NCBI RefSeq assembly: GCF_000718325.1
Contig: NZ_JOFV01000002.1
Span: forward strand, 248,001 to 312,000
Source: Oerskovia turbata
GTDB taxonomy: Bacteria; Actinomycetota; Actinomycetes; Actinomycetales; Cellulomonadaceae
Length of the DNA: 64,000 bases
Direction: 5' to 3'
Part shown: piece by piece, positions 45,588 through 54,188 of the stretch
Position numbering within the stretch: position 1 is the stretch's first letter
How the letters are laid out: the number at the start of each line of letters is the position of its first letter
Notes under the pieces: generated by a model
Seen by the model: only the letters and a program-made list of their open reading frames with translations
What the model was told of the DNA's origin: nothing
Database searches by the model: none
Made by a program: the position numbers and the translations under genes

Positions 45588-46325
45588 GTGGCACGACCCT
45601 CCGACCGCCCGACCTCGGGCGACACCGTCGAGAACGCCCTGGACTCGGCCGCGGACGCCGTGTCGAGCGCGAGCGCGAAGGTCGCAGAGGCCGTCAAGCC
45701 CCGGCTGCGAGGCTGGATCCACGCCGGCACGTTCCCCGTCGCCCTCGTCGCGAGCATCGTCCTCGTCGCCCTCGCGCCCCCCGTCGCGGGCAAGGTCTCG
45801 TGCGCGATCTTCGGCCTGAGCGCGTGCCTGCTGTTCGGCACGAGCGCCGTCTACCACCGCGGCACCTGGTCGCCGAAGGTCGCGGGGATGCTGCGCCGGG
45901 CCGACCACTCGAACATCTTCCTCATCATCGCGGGCACGTACACCCCGCTCGCCGTCCTGCTCCTGCCGCAGCAGACCGCGACGATCCTGCTGCTCATCGT
46001 GTGGACCGGCGCCCTGCTGGGGCTCGCCGCGCGCATCATCTGGCTGGGCGCCCCGCGCTGGGTCTACGTGCCGATCTACGTCGCGCTCGGCTGGGTCGCG
46101 GTGGGGTACATGCCGCAGTTCTGGACGACGCCGTCCGGCCCCGCGATCGTGTGGCTCGTCGCGATCGGCGGCCTGGCCTACACGCTCGGCGCGGTCGTCT
46201 ACGGGCTCAAGCGCCCCAACCCGAGCCCTCGCTGGTTCGGCTTCCACGAGATCTTCCACGTGCTGACGGTCGTGGGATTCGGGTGCCACTACGCGGCGAT
46301 CATGATCGCGGCGCTCAACGCCTGA
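45588..46325 (+). CDS. Hemolysin III / TrhA family membrane protein
   Basis: A 245-residue PAQR-superfamily protein with a soluble N-terminal extension (about 1-45) and seven predicted helices. The family histidines and acid residues that hold a metal are visible (GTSAVYHRG, ADHSNIFLIIAGTYTP, HEIFHVLTVVGFGCHY). TrhA homologues affect membrane lipid and energy homeostasis; haemolysis is not expected. GTG at 45588 has CAGGAG upstream. Confidence 0.92.
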   Translation: MARPSDRPTSGDTVENALDSAADAVSSASAKVAEAVKPRLRGWIHAGTFPVALVASIVLVALAPPVAGKVSCAIFGLSACLLFGTSAVYHRGTWSPKVAGMLRRADHSNIFLIIAGTYTPLAVLLLPQQTATILLLIVWTGALLGLAARIIWLGAPRWVYVPIYVALGWVAVGYMPQFWTTPSGPAIVWLVAIGGLAYTLGAVVYGLKRPNPSPRWFGFHEIFHVLTVVGFGCHYAAIMIAALNA

Positions 46326-46342
46326 GCCTGGCTGTCATCCGC

Positions 46343-47179
46343 TCAGCGCTGCTGCTGGTCCGTGGGCACGACGGCGTAGCGCCGGTTCGCGAGCGACGGG
46401 TTCGCGTCGCGCACCGCGACCAGGGCCTCGGGGTCGATGTCCGCGGTCCGCAGGCCCGCACGCTCGTCGAGCTCGAGCCCGACCTGCCCGTCGGGCCCCA
46501 CGAGCAGCGACCTCCCGGTCACGCCCTTCCCCGCCTGCCCGACGGCGAGCACCACCGACGTGTTCTCGATCGCCCGGGCACGGGCCAGGGTGCGCCAGTG
46601 GTCGGCCTTGAGGTCACCCGCGGCCCAGGCAGCAGGCACGACCAGGACGTCGGCGCCGGCGTCGACCAACCGGCGCGCCGACTCGGGGAACCGCAGGTCG
46701 TAGCACGTCATGACGCCGAACGTCAGACCGCCCACGGTCATCGTGGTCGGGGCGGCGTCGGCCGGGCCCGGCTCCAGCCGGTCCGACTCACGGCGCCCGA
46801 ACGCGTCGTAGAGGTGCACCTTGCGGTACACCCCGACAAGGTGCCCGCCCCCGTCGATCGCGACGACGGCGTTGACGGCACGGGTGGTGCCGGTGCCGGT
46901 GCCCGGAAGCGTCGTGCCCGCGACCACCGCGACCCCGGTCTCCGCCGCCCAGCGCTGGAGAGTCGTGACGAACGGTCCGTCGAGCGGCTCGGCGTGCTCG
47001 ACCCCGACCCCCCGCGGGTCGAAGCCCGAGGCGTACTCGGGGAGCACCAGGAGGTCGGCCTGGAGCCGCTGAGCCTCCGTGAAGGCCGAGCGCACCACGA
47101 GCAGGTTCGCCGCGTGATCGTTCGAGACCTCGATCTGGGCGATCGTGACCCGCACCGGACCGCTCGGCGTCCGTGCCAC
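46343..47179 (-). CDS. Carbon-nitrogen hydrolase (nitrilase superfamily)
   Basis: A 278-residue C-N hydrolase. The triad is Glu48 (LPEYASG), Lys120 (YRKVHLYD) and Cys159 (MTCYDLRFPE), typical of omega-amidase/Nit2-like enzymes that open amides of keto acids or damaged metabolites. GTG at 47179 starts 4 bp after the upstream stop; no good Shine-Dalgarno is present, so coupled translation is likely. It forms an operon with the small membrane gene and mca. It is convergent with the hemolysin III gene. Confidence 0.9.
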   Translation of the reverse strand: MARTPSGPVRVTIAQIEVSNDHAANLLVVRSAFTEAQRLQADLLVLPEYASGFDPRGVGVEHAEPLDGPFVTTLQRWAAETGVAVVAGTTLPGTGTGTTRAVNAVVAIDGGGHLVGVYRKVHLYDAFGRRESDRLEPGPADAAPTTMTVGGLTFGVMTCYDLRFPESARRLVDAGADVLVVPAAWAAGDLKADHWRTLARARAIENTSVVLAVGQAGKGVTGRSLLVGPDGQVGLELDERAGLRTADIDPEALVAVRDANPSLANRRYAVVPTDQQQR

Positions 47180-47180
47180 G

Positions 47181-47564
47181 TCAGTCGCCGCCGCCACCGG
47201 AGTCGCCGCCCGAGCTGCCCGAGCCGCCCGAGTCGTCGCTCGGACCGTCGTGCGAGCGCGAGCCGCCGTCCGACGCACCAGACCCACCGCCGTTGCCGGG
47301 GCGGACCGACCTCTCGTCGTGCCGGACCTTGCGGAGCTGCTTGTTCATCGACAGGAACAACGCGACGCACGCGAGCGCGACCGCGAAGATCGTGAGGAAC
47401 CCCGGCAGGCCCGGAGACACGTCGGTCGGTTCGAGGCCCGGGCGCAGCTCACCACCCGTCGGGGCGGGGGACGGCGTCGTCTCGGCCGTCACGCCGACGG
47501 CCCAACCGGGCCCTCCCGCGAGGTGGGACGACAGGTCGACCGCGAGCTGCGGCGTCGGGCTCAT
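47181..47564 (-). CDS. Small single-pass membrane protein in the mca operon
   Basis: A 127-residue protein with an extracellular N-terminus (about 1-50), one membrane segment (about 56-76, GFLTIFAVALACVALFLSM) and a cytoplasmic tail of Gly/Ser/Asp repeats. ATG at 47564 overlaps the mca stop (ATGA). The small membrane gene Rv1083 sits beside mca in mycobacteria, so this is probably its positional counterpart. Function unknown. Confidence 0.82.
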   Translation of the reverse strand: MSPTPQLAVDLSSHLAGGPGWAVGVTAETTPSPAPTGGELRPGLEPTDVSPGLPGFLTIFAVALACVALFLSMNKQLRKVRHDERSVRPGNGGGSGASDGGSRSHDGPSDDSGGSGSSGGDSGGGGD

Positions 47565-48502
47565 GCGTGGCCTTCCTCGGTGCGGACACCGGCGAACAGG
47601 TCGTCCTCCGGAAGCGTGGTCGGGACGCGCGACTCGGCGAGCTCGAACTCCTCGATCGGCCACACCGCGACCTCGAGGTCGCGCGGGATCGCGAAGAAGA
47701 AGCCGTCCGGGTCGATCTGCGTCGCGTGCGCGATGAGCGCCGCGTCGCGCTGCGGGAAGTACGGGGCGACCTCGACGCGCGTCGTGACCTCGCGCTCGGG
47801 GATCTCGCGCGCCGCCCGCGACTCGACCCAGTCGCTGAACGGCGACTCGAGACCGGCGTCCACCACGGCCTCGTGGATCGTGCGGATGCGGTTCATCGAG
47901 AAGTCGTGGTTGTAGTACAGCTTGAGCGGCTCCCACGCGGGCGCGCCGCCCTCGACCCGGTAGCGCTCCGGGTCGCCCGCGGCGTGGAACGCCTCGAACG
48001 CGACCTTGTGGCACATGATGTGGTCCGGGTGGGGGTAGCCACCGCTCGGGTCGTACGTCGTGATGACGTGCGGGCGGAACTCACGCACCAGCTCGACGAG
48101 CGGCGCCGCAGCCTCCTCGAGCGGGACGAGCGCGAAGCAGCCGTCCGGCAGCGGGGGCAGCGGGTCGCCCTCGGGGAGGCCCGAATCCACGAAGCCCAGC
48201 CAGCGGTGGCTCACGCCGAGCGCCCTGGCCGCCGCCGCCATCTCCGCGCGGCGCAGCTCGGCCATGCCCTCGGGGGTCGAGGGGACCTCACCGAAGCTCG
48301 GGTTGAGCACGTCGCCGCGCTCACCGCCCGTACAGCTCACGACGAGCACCTCGACGCCCTCCGCGGCGTAGCGGGCCGACGTCGCGGCGCCCTTGCTCGA
48401 CTCGTCGTCAGGGTGCGCGTGGACGGCCATGAGGCGCAGCGGTGCGCCGTCGACCGTCCCGGGCGCCGATGCAGTCCGCGGGCGCGCCGTCGATTCGGTC
48501 AC
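47561..48502 (-). CDS. mca: Mycothiol S-conjugate amidase
   Basis: A 313-residue zinc hydrolase of the LmbE/MshB fold. Zinc ligands are His30 and Asp33 (HAHPDDES) and His161 (GYPHPDHIM). It cleaves mycothiol conjugates of electrophiles and drugs to mercapturic acids and GlcN-inositol. The length and the Mca-specific C-terminal region (TQIDPDGFFFAIPRDLEV) separate it from MshB. GTG at 48502 has GGAGG upstream. Its presence shows that the host makes mycothiol. Confidence 0.95.
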   Translation of the reverse strand: MTESTARPRTASAPGTVDGAPLRLMAVHAHPDDESSKGAATSARYAAEGVEVLVVSCTGGERGDVLNPSFGEVPSTPEGMAELRRAEMAAAARALGVSHRWLGFVDSGLPEGDPLPPLPDGCFALVPLEEAAAPLVELVREFRPHVITTYDPSGGYPHPDHIMCHKVAFEAFHAAGDPERYRVEGGAPAWEPLKLYYNHDFSMNRIRTIHEAVVDAGLESPFSDWVESRAAREIPEREVTTRVEVAPYFPQRDAALIAHATQIDPDGFFFAIPRDLEVAVWPIEEFELAESRVPTTLPEDDLFAGVRTEEGHA

Positions 48503-48596
48503 AGGTCCTCCAGGGGGTACTCCGGGGCGAAGAAGTTCAGAGACAATGATGACTCACGAGCAGGTAGTCCACCCAACCCCTGGACCTCGATTCACC

Positions 48597-49088
48597 ATGA
48601 CGAACAGCACTCCCCCGTCGGGAACAGCTCCGCAGGTCGGCCCTGATGCGCTCGACGAGCACGAGAACCCGATCGGGCTCGCGCCGCAGACCCCGGGACC
48701 GCAGCCGCCCGCCGGGCGCTACGGCCCCCCGTCGACGCCCGCCCGCCGCCGCCTCACGATCGCGGGCATCGTCGCCGCCGCAGTCGTCGGCGTCGGGATC
48801 ACGATCTGGATCGGGCTCGGGCAGGCCTCGACCCCGGTGCGCTACGACAACTTCGGGTTCAAGGTCATCAGCTCCGAGCAGATCGACGTGACGTTCCAGG
48901 TCTCGATGGAGCCCGGCACCCAGGCCGAGTGCACGATCGACGCCCTCGCCGAGAGCTACGCGCAGGTCGGGACGGTCGACGTCGTCGTCGGACCGAGCGA
49001 CCAGCTCGAAGGGCGCTACACCGTGAGCGTCGCGACGTCCGAGCTCGCCACGACCGGCATCGTCGAGAGCTGCCGCGCACTGCCCTGA
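48597..49088 (+). CDS. DUF4307 membrane-anchored protein
   Basis: A 163-residue protein: Pro/Gly-rich cytoplasmic start with the family motif PPAGRYG, one membrane segment (about 58-80) and a C-terminal extracytoplasmic beta domain of about 85 residues with two cysteines (AECTID, ESCRAL). It is the counterpart of Rv1081c, which also lies between mca and greA. ATG at 48597 is chosen by comparison with family starts; ATGs at 48546 and 48549 would add about 16 residues and have GAAGAAG upstream. Confidence 0.85.
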   Translation: MTNSTPPSGTAPQVGPDALDEHENPIGLAPQTPGPQPPAGRYGPPSTPARRRLTIAGIVAAAVVGVGITIWIGLGQASTPVRYDNFGFKVISSEQIDVTFQVSMEPGTQAECTIDALAESYAQVGTVDVVVGPSDQLEGRYTVSVATSELATTGIVESCRALP

Positions 49089-49101
49089 CGGGGGAACGGC
49101 G

Positions 49102-49129
49102 GTGTGATGCAGCGGACATTTGGTATCCT
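49102..49129 (+). promoter_or_regulatory. Candidate greA promoter
   Basis: TATCCT (49124-49129) is a good TANNNT -10; a weak -35-like GTGTGA lies at 49102-49107 with 16-bp spacing. The predicted leader to the greA start is about 180 nt and holds no obvious riboswitch. The 227 bp between the DUF4307 gene and greA hold nothing else I can identify. Confidence 0.45.
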
Positions 49130-49315
49130 GAGGGATTCACGCTGCCCCAGAAGCATCAGGTCCAGCGAAACCCGCCACGCGGCGTCGGCGACCGGCCGAC
49201 GTCACCACCCCGGGCAGGCAGCGGAGTCGATCTCACCCGCACCCACTGCCTCACCCTGTGCGGTCGCGTCCACCGACGTCGGCCGCCGGAACGCAAGGAA
49301 AGGAAGGAGCGAACC

Positions 49316-49798
49316 GTGACCGAGACCAGCGTCACCTGGCTGACCCAGGAGGCACACGACAGGCTTCAGGCCGAGTTGGCTCACCTGTCCGGTGCCGGCC
49401 GCACCGACATCGCCGAGCGCATCGCCGCCGCCCGCGACGAGGGTGACCTCAAGGAGAACGGCGGCTACCACGCCGCCCGCGAGGAGCAGGCCAAGAACGA
49501 GGCGCGCATCCGCGAGCTGACCGCGAAGCTCCGCAACGTGCAGATCGGCACGCCGCCGGACGACGGCAAGGTCGAGCCCGGCATGGTCGTCACGGCCCTG
49601 GTGGCCGGCGAGGAGATGGCGTTCCTGCTCGGCTCGCGCGAGATCGCGGGCGGCACGGACATCCGCGTGTACTCCCCGACGTCCCCGCTCGGCGAGGCCA
49701 TCAACGGGACCTCGATCGGCGACAAGGTCTCGTACGCCGCCCCCAACGGGAACCAGATCCAGGTCGAGATCCTCGCGGCCAAGCCGTTCGAGGCGTGA
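49316..49798 (+). CDS. greA: Transcription elongation factor GreA
   Basis: A 160-residue GreA. The N-terminal coiled coil (about 5-75) carries the acidic tip in ARDEGDLKENGGYHAAREEQ that stimulates RNA cleavage in backtracked RNA polymerase; the C-terminal FKBP-like domain contacts the polymerase. GTG at 49316 has a strong AAGGAAGGAG. A long hairpin follows. Confidence 0.96.
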   Translation: MTETSVTWLTQEAHDRLQAELAHLSGAGRTDIAERIAAARDEGDLKENGGYHAAREEQAKNEARIRELTAKLRNVQIGTPPDDGKVEPGMVVTALVAGEEMAFLLGSREIAGGTDIRVYSPTSPLGEAINGTSIGDKVSYAAPNGNQIQVEILAAKPFEA

Positions 49799-49874
49799 CC
49801 CACCGCTGACGCACACGGCCACCACCGACGGCGGCCGCACCGCACCGCACCGCACGGAGCGCACGCGTCACGAC

Positions 49875-49914
49875 CACGCAGGCCCGGGAACCTCAGGGTT
49901 CCCGGGCCTGCGTG
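49875..49914. terminator. 18-bp hairpin after greA
   Basis: Perfect arms 49875-49892 and 49897-49914 around a TCAG loop, no T-tract, between convergent greA and ilvA. The remaining 250 bp to the end of ilvA hold no gene or repeat that I can support. Confidence 0.75.
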
Positions 49915-50165
49915 CGTCCGGGCCTGCGTGCCTGCTCGGCGGGCGCCCCCTGATGCCGCTCGGCGAGATGCGGCCAACTGGGGTCCTGCGAGTGGATCGA
50001 CCCCAGATGGCCTCGTCTCACCTACGCCGCACCGACCACCCCGCGGCCCCCGGGCACCCCGTCGTCCACAGATGCCGCCGACGGCCCCCCATGGACGCAC
50101 GAATCTGCCACCCTCTCCTCGTGCCCAGCGCTCTCGTCCCGCTCCCGCCCACCCCGTTCAGCCCG

Positions 50166-51386
50166 TCAGCCCGTCAGGACCCGGTACCCCGCGCCCCGCA
50201 GCTGCGCGACGAGCGCCTCGCAGTGCTCCTGCCCCTTGGTCTCGACCTGCATGCGCACCCACGCCTCGCCGATCGCGAGGTGCACGTCGGTGCGGTCGTG
50301 GTCGATGTGCATGATGGAGCCGCCGACCCCCGCGATGACGTCGAGCATCTGCGCGAGCGCCCCCGGCCGGTCGTCGAGCAGGACCTGCATCTGCATGTAC
50401 CGGCCCGCGGCCGCGAGCCCGTGCCGCAGCACGCGCAGCAGCACCAGCGGGTCGATGTTCCCCCCGGACAGGATCACCACGACCGGGCCGTCCCACCCGG
50501 TCGGGTCGGCGAGCAGCGCAGCGACCCCTGCGGCCCCCGCCGGCTCGACGACGAGCTTGGCCCGCTCGGTGATCATCAGGAGCGCGCGCGACAGCTCGTC
50601 CTCGGTCACCGTCCGCACCTCGGCGCCCAGCTCGGAGACGATCGAGAACGGCACAAGCCCCGGGGTGCCCACCGCGATCCCGTCGGCCATGGTCGACCGG
50701 GCGAGCGACGTCGTCGGGACGCCGGCAGCGAGCGAACCCGGGTACGCCGCCGCCCGCGCAGCCTGGACCCCGACGACCTTGACGTGCGGTGCGACCTCGG
50801 CCATGGCCGCCGCGACGCCCGCGACCAGACCGCCGCCGCCGAGCGGCATGACGACCGTGCGGACCTCGGGCACCTGCTCGAGGATCTCGAGCGCGATCGT
50901 GCCCTGGCCCGCGACGACGTCCGGGTGGTCGAACGGGTGGATGAACACCGCGCCCGTGCGCTCGGCCTCGGCCTTCGCGGCCGCGAGCGTCTCGTCGACG
51001 TCGACGCCGACCAGTCGCACCTCGGCCCCGTACTCCCGGGTCGCGGCGACCTTGGGCAGCGCGGCGTCGACCGGCATGTACACGACGGCCTGGATGCCGA
51101 GCAGCCCCGCCGCGAACGCCACACCCTGGGCGTGGTTCCCGGCACTCGCCGCGACGACGCCGCGCGCCTTCTCCTCGGCCGAGAGCCGGGCCATGCGGAT
51201 GTACGCGCCGCGGATCTTGAACGACCCGGCGCGCTGGAGGTTCTCGCACTTGAGCGCCACGGGCACGCCCGTGACCTGGCTGAGCGCGCGGCTCGTCTGG
51301 ACCGGGGTCCGGTAGGCGACGCCGTCGAGCATGCGGGCCGCGTCGCGGATGCTGTCGAGCGTCACGGCAGGCTGAGCGAGGGTCAC
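50166..51386 (-). CDS. ilvA: Threonine ammonia-lyase (threonine dehydratase)
   Basis: A 406-residue fold-type II PLP enzyme. PLP Lys57 is in AGSFKIRGAY; SAGNHAQGV and GGGGLVAG bind substrate and phosphate. A single C-terminal ACT domain (about 330-406, LLDDRPGALAQMLDVI) suggests the shorter, actinobacterial type with allosteric control. It makes 2-oxobutanoate for isoleucine. GTG at 51386 overlaps the stop of the AI-2E gene by four bases, so it is the third gene of the metB operon. Confidence 0.94.
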   Translation of the reverse strand: MTLAQPAVTLDSIRDAARMLDGVAYRTPVQTSRALSQVTGVPVALKCENLQRAGSFKIRGAYIRMARLSAEEKARGVVAASAGNHAQGVAFAAGLLGIQAVVYMPVDAALPKVAATREYGAEVRLVGVDVDETLAAAKAEAERTGAVFIHPFDHPDVVAGQGTIALEILEQVPEVRTVVMPLGGGGLVAGVAAAMAEVAPHVKVVGVQAARAAAYPGSLAAGVPTTSLARSTMADGIAVGTPGLVPFSIVSELGAEVRTVTEDELSRALLMITERAKLVVEPAGAAGVAALLADPTGWDGPVVVILSGGNIDPLVLLRVLRHGLAAAGRYMQMQVLLDDRPGALAQMLDVIAGVGGSIMHIDHDRTDVHLAIGEAWVRMQVETKGQEHCEALVAQLRGAGYRVLTG

Positions 51387-52762
51387 GCGTCCTCGCCCGC
51401 GCCAGCACCAGCGCCCGACGACGGCGCTCCCCCAGGGCGCGACGCCCTGCGCCCGGCGGTGCGCGCCGAGGCGGGCACCTTCTCGTCGTCGGCGAGGTCT
51501 TCCTCGGCACGCCGGACCATGACCGGGAGCGCGGGCCTGCCGCGTATCACGAGCGTGTCGTCGGTGCCGAGGTCCGGAAACTTGTCGTGCCCGTTGAAGT
51601 ACAGGACCACCGTGTTGATCAGGGCAGCGAGCGGCACCGCGAACAGGGCCCCGACGATCCCGGCGGCGAACCCGCCGGCCGCGACCACGAGCAGCACCGC
51701 GACCGGGTGCAACGAGACCGCGTGCCCCATGAGGAACGGCTGGAGCGCGTGGCTCTCGATCTGCTGGACCGCGAGCACGATGCCCAGCATGATGAGCGCC
51801 GCGACCCACCCGTTCGCGACCAGCACGACGAGCACCGCGACCGCACCCGTGACGACCGCACCCACGATCGGGATGAACGACCCCACGAACACCAGGATGC
51901 CGAGGGGCAGCGCGAGCGACGGCACGAAGAACGCCGCGCCCACACCGATACCGACCGCGTCGACCAGCGCCACGAGGATCTGGGTGCGCGTGTAGGCGGA
52001 CAGCGTGACGATGCCGCGACGCCCTGCCTGATGGATCGTGTCGCGCGACCGCGCCGGGAACAGGCCCACGCACCAGGACCAGATCGTCCGACCGTCGAGC
52101 AGGAAGAAGAACGTGCAGAACAGCGCGATCACAGCCCCCGCAGCCACGTGGCCCACGGTCGTCGCCGCGCCCAGCGCGCCGGACACGATGCTGTCCTGGC
52201 TCGAGCTGATGAACTTCTCGAGCTCCTTGAGGTAGCCGTCGACCTGCTCCACACCGATCCCGAACGGCCCCGCCTGCAGCCAGTCCATGAACTCGTTGAA
52301 GCCGTCGATCGCCTGCTCCCGGAGCTCCGAGATCCCGCTCACGATCGTGCTGCCTGCCACCGTGATGAGCCCACCCACGACCAGGAGAAGCCCCAGCAGC
52401 GCCGAGATCGAGGCCAGGCCGCGGGAGAAGCGCAGCCGCTTCTCGAGGAAACGCCGAACCGGTGTCAGCAGCACCGTGAGGAGCAGCGCGATCGCGACCG
52501 GGACCACGATGACCTTGAACAGCGCCGTGACGTACAGGCTCGCCGTGACGAGCGCACCGATCAGGAGCAGGCGCCACGACCAGGCCGCAGCGGTCTGGAT
52601 CGAAGGCGGGACGGCGTCGGCACCGTGCGGCCTGCCGGCGCGCACCTTCGGGGTCGCCGCGGGCGTCGGGGCCACCGCCGTGGCGACCGCCCCTGCCGAG
52701 GCGGGCGACGTCGTCGGGCCCTGTGCCTTCTGGGCGCGGTCCCGGCGCGGTGCCGCGCTCAC
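51383..52762 (-). CDS. AI-2E family transporter (TqsA/YdiK-like permease)
   Basis: A 459-residue membrane protein. A disordered basic N-terminus (about 1-55) is followed by about eight helices with the family's large extracellular loop between the third and fourth (about 120-180). The conserved C-terminal block FVGSFIPIVGAVVTGAVAVLV is clear. A Gly/Ala/Ser-rich cytoplasmic tail ends the protein. The family is diverse (AI-2 export, Na+/H+ antiport), so the cargo is unknown. Overlaps of four bases with metB and ilvA couple its translation to sulfur and branched-chain amino-acid genes. Confidence 0.92.
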   Translation of the reverse strand: MSAAPRRDRAQKAQGPTTSPASAGAVATAVAPTPAATPKVRAGRPHGADAVPPSIQTAAAWSWRLLLIGALVTASLYVTALFKVIVVPVAIALLLTVLLTPVRRFLEKRLRFSRGLASISALLGLLLVVGGLITVAGSTIVSGISELREQAIDGFNEFMDWLQAGPFGIGVEQVDGYLKELEKFISSSQDSIVSGALGAATTVGHVAAGAVIALFCTFFFLLDGRTIWSWCVGLFPARSRDTIHQAGRRGIVTLSAYTRTQILVALVDAVGIGVGAAFFVPSLALPLGILVFVGSFIPIVGAVVTGAVAVLVVLVANGWVAALIMLGIVLAVQQIESHALQPFLMGHAVSLHPVAVLLVVAAGGFAAGIVGALFAVPLAALINTVVLYFNGHDKFPDLGTDDTLVIRGRPALPVMVRRAEEDLADDEKVPASARTAGRRASRPGGAPSSGAGAGAGEDA

Positions 52763-53991
52763 GCGAGAGCCCGCGTGAGGTCCGCGATCAGGTCCGCGGC
52801 GTCCTCGATGCCGACCGACAGCCGCACGAGGTCGTCCGGGACCTCGAGCGCAGAACCCGCGACCGACGCGTGCGTCATGCGCCCCGGGTGCTCGATCAAC
52901 GACTCCACCCCTCCGAGCGACTCCGCGAGCGTGAACACCTGGGTGCGGGCGCAGACCGCGAGCGCCCTCTCCTCGCTCCCCACGCGGAAGGACACCATGC
53001 CCCCGAAGCCGCGCATCTGGCGCTTCGCGAGCTCGTGCCCAGCATGCGACGCGAGACCGGGGTAGACGACCTCGGTCACCGCGGGGTGCGACGCGAGGAA
53101 CTCCGCGACCGCCGCCGCGTTCGCCGAGTGCCGGTCCATGCGCACCGCGAGCGTCTTGAGACCGCGCAGCGTGAGCCACGCGTCGAACGGCCCCGCGACC
53201 GCACCCGACGAGTTCTGGTGGAACCCGACCGCGTCGGCCAGGCCGCGCGTCCCCGCAGGCGAGACGAGGTCGCCCGGGAGCTCGGCGCCGTCGGCCACGA
53301 CGAGCGCTCCCCCGACGACGTCGCTGTGCCCGCCGATGTACTTGGTCGTCGAGTGCACGACGACGTCCGCGCCCAGGCCGAGGGGCTGCTGCAGGTAGGG
53401 CGTCGCGAACGTGTTGTCGACCACGAGAGTCGCGCCGTGCTCGTGCGCGACCTGCGCGAGGGCCGCGATGTCGCTCACGCCCAGCAGCGGGTTGGTCGGG
53501 GTCTCGACCCACAGGACCCTCGTGCGACCCGGCTGGACCGCGGCCCGCACGGCGTCCAGGTCCGTCAGGTCCACGGCCGTGTGCTCGATGCCCCACGGGC
53601 CGAACACCCGGGCGACCAGGCGGTACGTGCCGCCGTACGCGTCGTCGGGCACCAGGACGTGGTCGCCCGGACGCAGCGTCGCCCGTAGCAGCGTGTCCTC
53701 CGCCGCGAGGCCCGAGGAGAACGCGAACCCGCGCGCCTGCGCAGCCCCGGCAGGCGTCTCGACGGCGCCGAGCGCCTCCTCGAGCGCCGTGCGGGTGGGG
53801 TTCGCGGACCGGGAGTACTCGTACCCCCCGCGCAGACCGCCGACACCGTCCTGCTTGTAGGTGGAGACCTGGTAGATCGGGGGCACGACGGCCCCCGTCG
53901 TCGCGTCCGGGTCCTGTCCCGCGTGGATGGCGCGGGTCGCGAAGCCGGTGCTCGACCAGTCGGGGTGGGAGGGAGTGCTCGCGCTGCTCAT
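52759..53991 (-). CDS. metB: Cystathionine gamma-synthase
   Basis: A 410-residue Cys/Met-metabolism PLP enzyme with Lys217 in HSTTKYIGGHSD as the Schiff-base lysine. The motifs YEYSRSANPTR and ETPTNP are conserved, and the substrate-specificity region near ESLGGVESLIEHP fits gamma-synthase/gamma-lyase. It joins O-acyl homoserine with cysteine. In mycobacteria metB (Rv1079) also borders greA. First gene of a three-gene operon; a 197-bp gap with no recognisable riboswitch separates it from divergent msrA. Confidence 0.94.
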   Translation of the reverse strand: MSSASTPSHPDWSSTGFATRAIHAGQDPDATTGAVVPPIYQVSTYKQDGVGGLRGGYEYSRSANPTRTALEEALGAVETPAGAAQARGFAFSSGLAAEDTLLRATLRPGDHVLVPDDAYGGTYRLVARVFGPWGIEHTAVDLTDLDAVRAAVQPGRTRVLWVETPTNPLLGVSDIAALAQVAHEHGATLVVDNTFATPYLQQPLGLGADVVVHSTTKYIGGHSDVVGGALVVADGAELPGDLVSPAGTRGLADAVGFHQNSSGAVAGPFDAWLTLRGLKTLAVRMDRHSANAAAVAEFLASHPAVTEVVYPGLASHAGHELAKRQMRGFGGMVSFRVGSEERALAVCARTQVFTLAESLGGVESLIEHPGRMTHASVAGSALEVPDDLVRLSVGIEDAADLIADLTRALA

Positions 53992-54188
53992 CCTGTGAGC
54001 CTACGTGTCCGGTGGCCGCGAGTTCCTGCGGAACACGACGGTTCTCGGAGAGCGGATGTGGACATCTCGCACGGACGGTCGGGACAGGGCGGCACGGACC
54101 GTCGGGACGGGACGCTTTCCGAGGCGTGCGGGGAACAGGCGACGACGGCGAGGTGTTGCCCAGGTGTCGGCTACAGGTGGAGGTAAAG

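Noticed and set aside
50166..52577. Possible fusion of the AI-2E permease region with threonine dehydratase in one 803-codon frame
   Set aside because: The upstream part is a shadow of the permease gene; ilvA starts at GTG 51386 overlapping the permease stop.
53992..54188. SAM riboswitch or T-box before metB or msrA
   Set aside because: I could not fold a conserved riboswitch core or find specifier-loop motifs in this gap.
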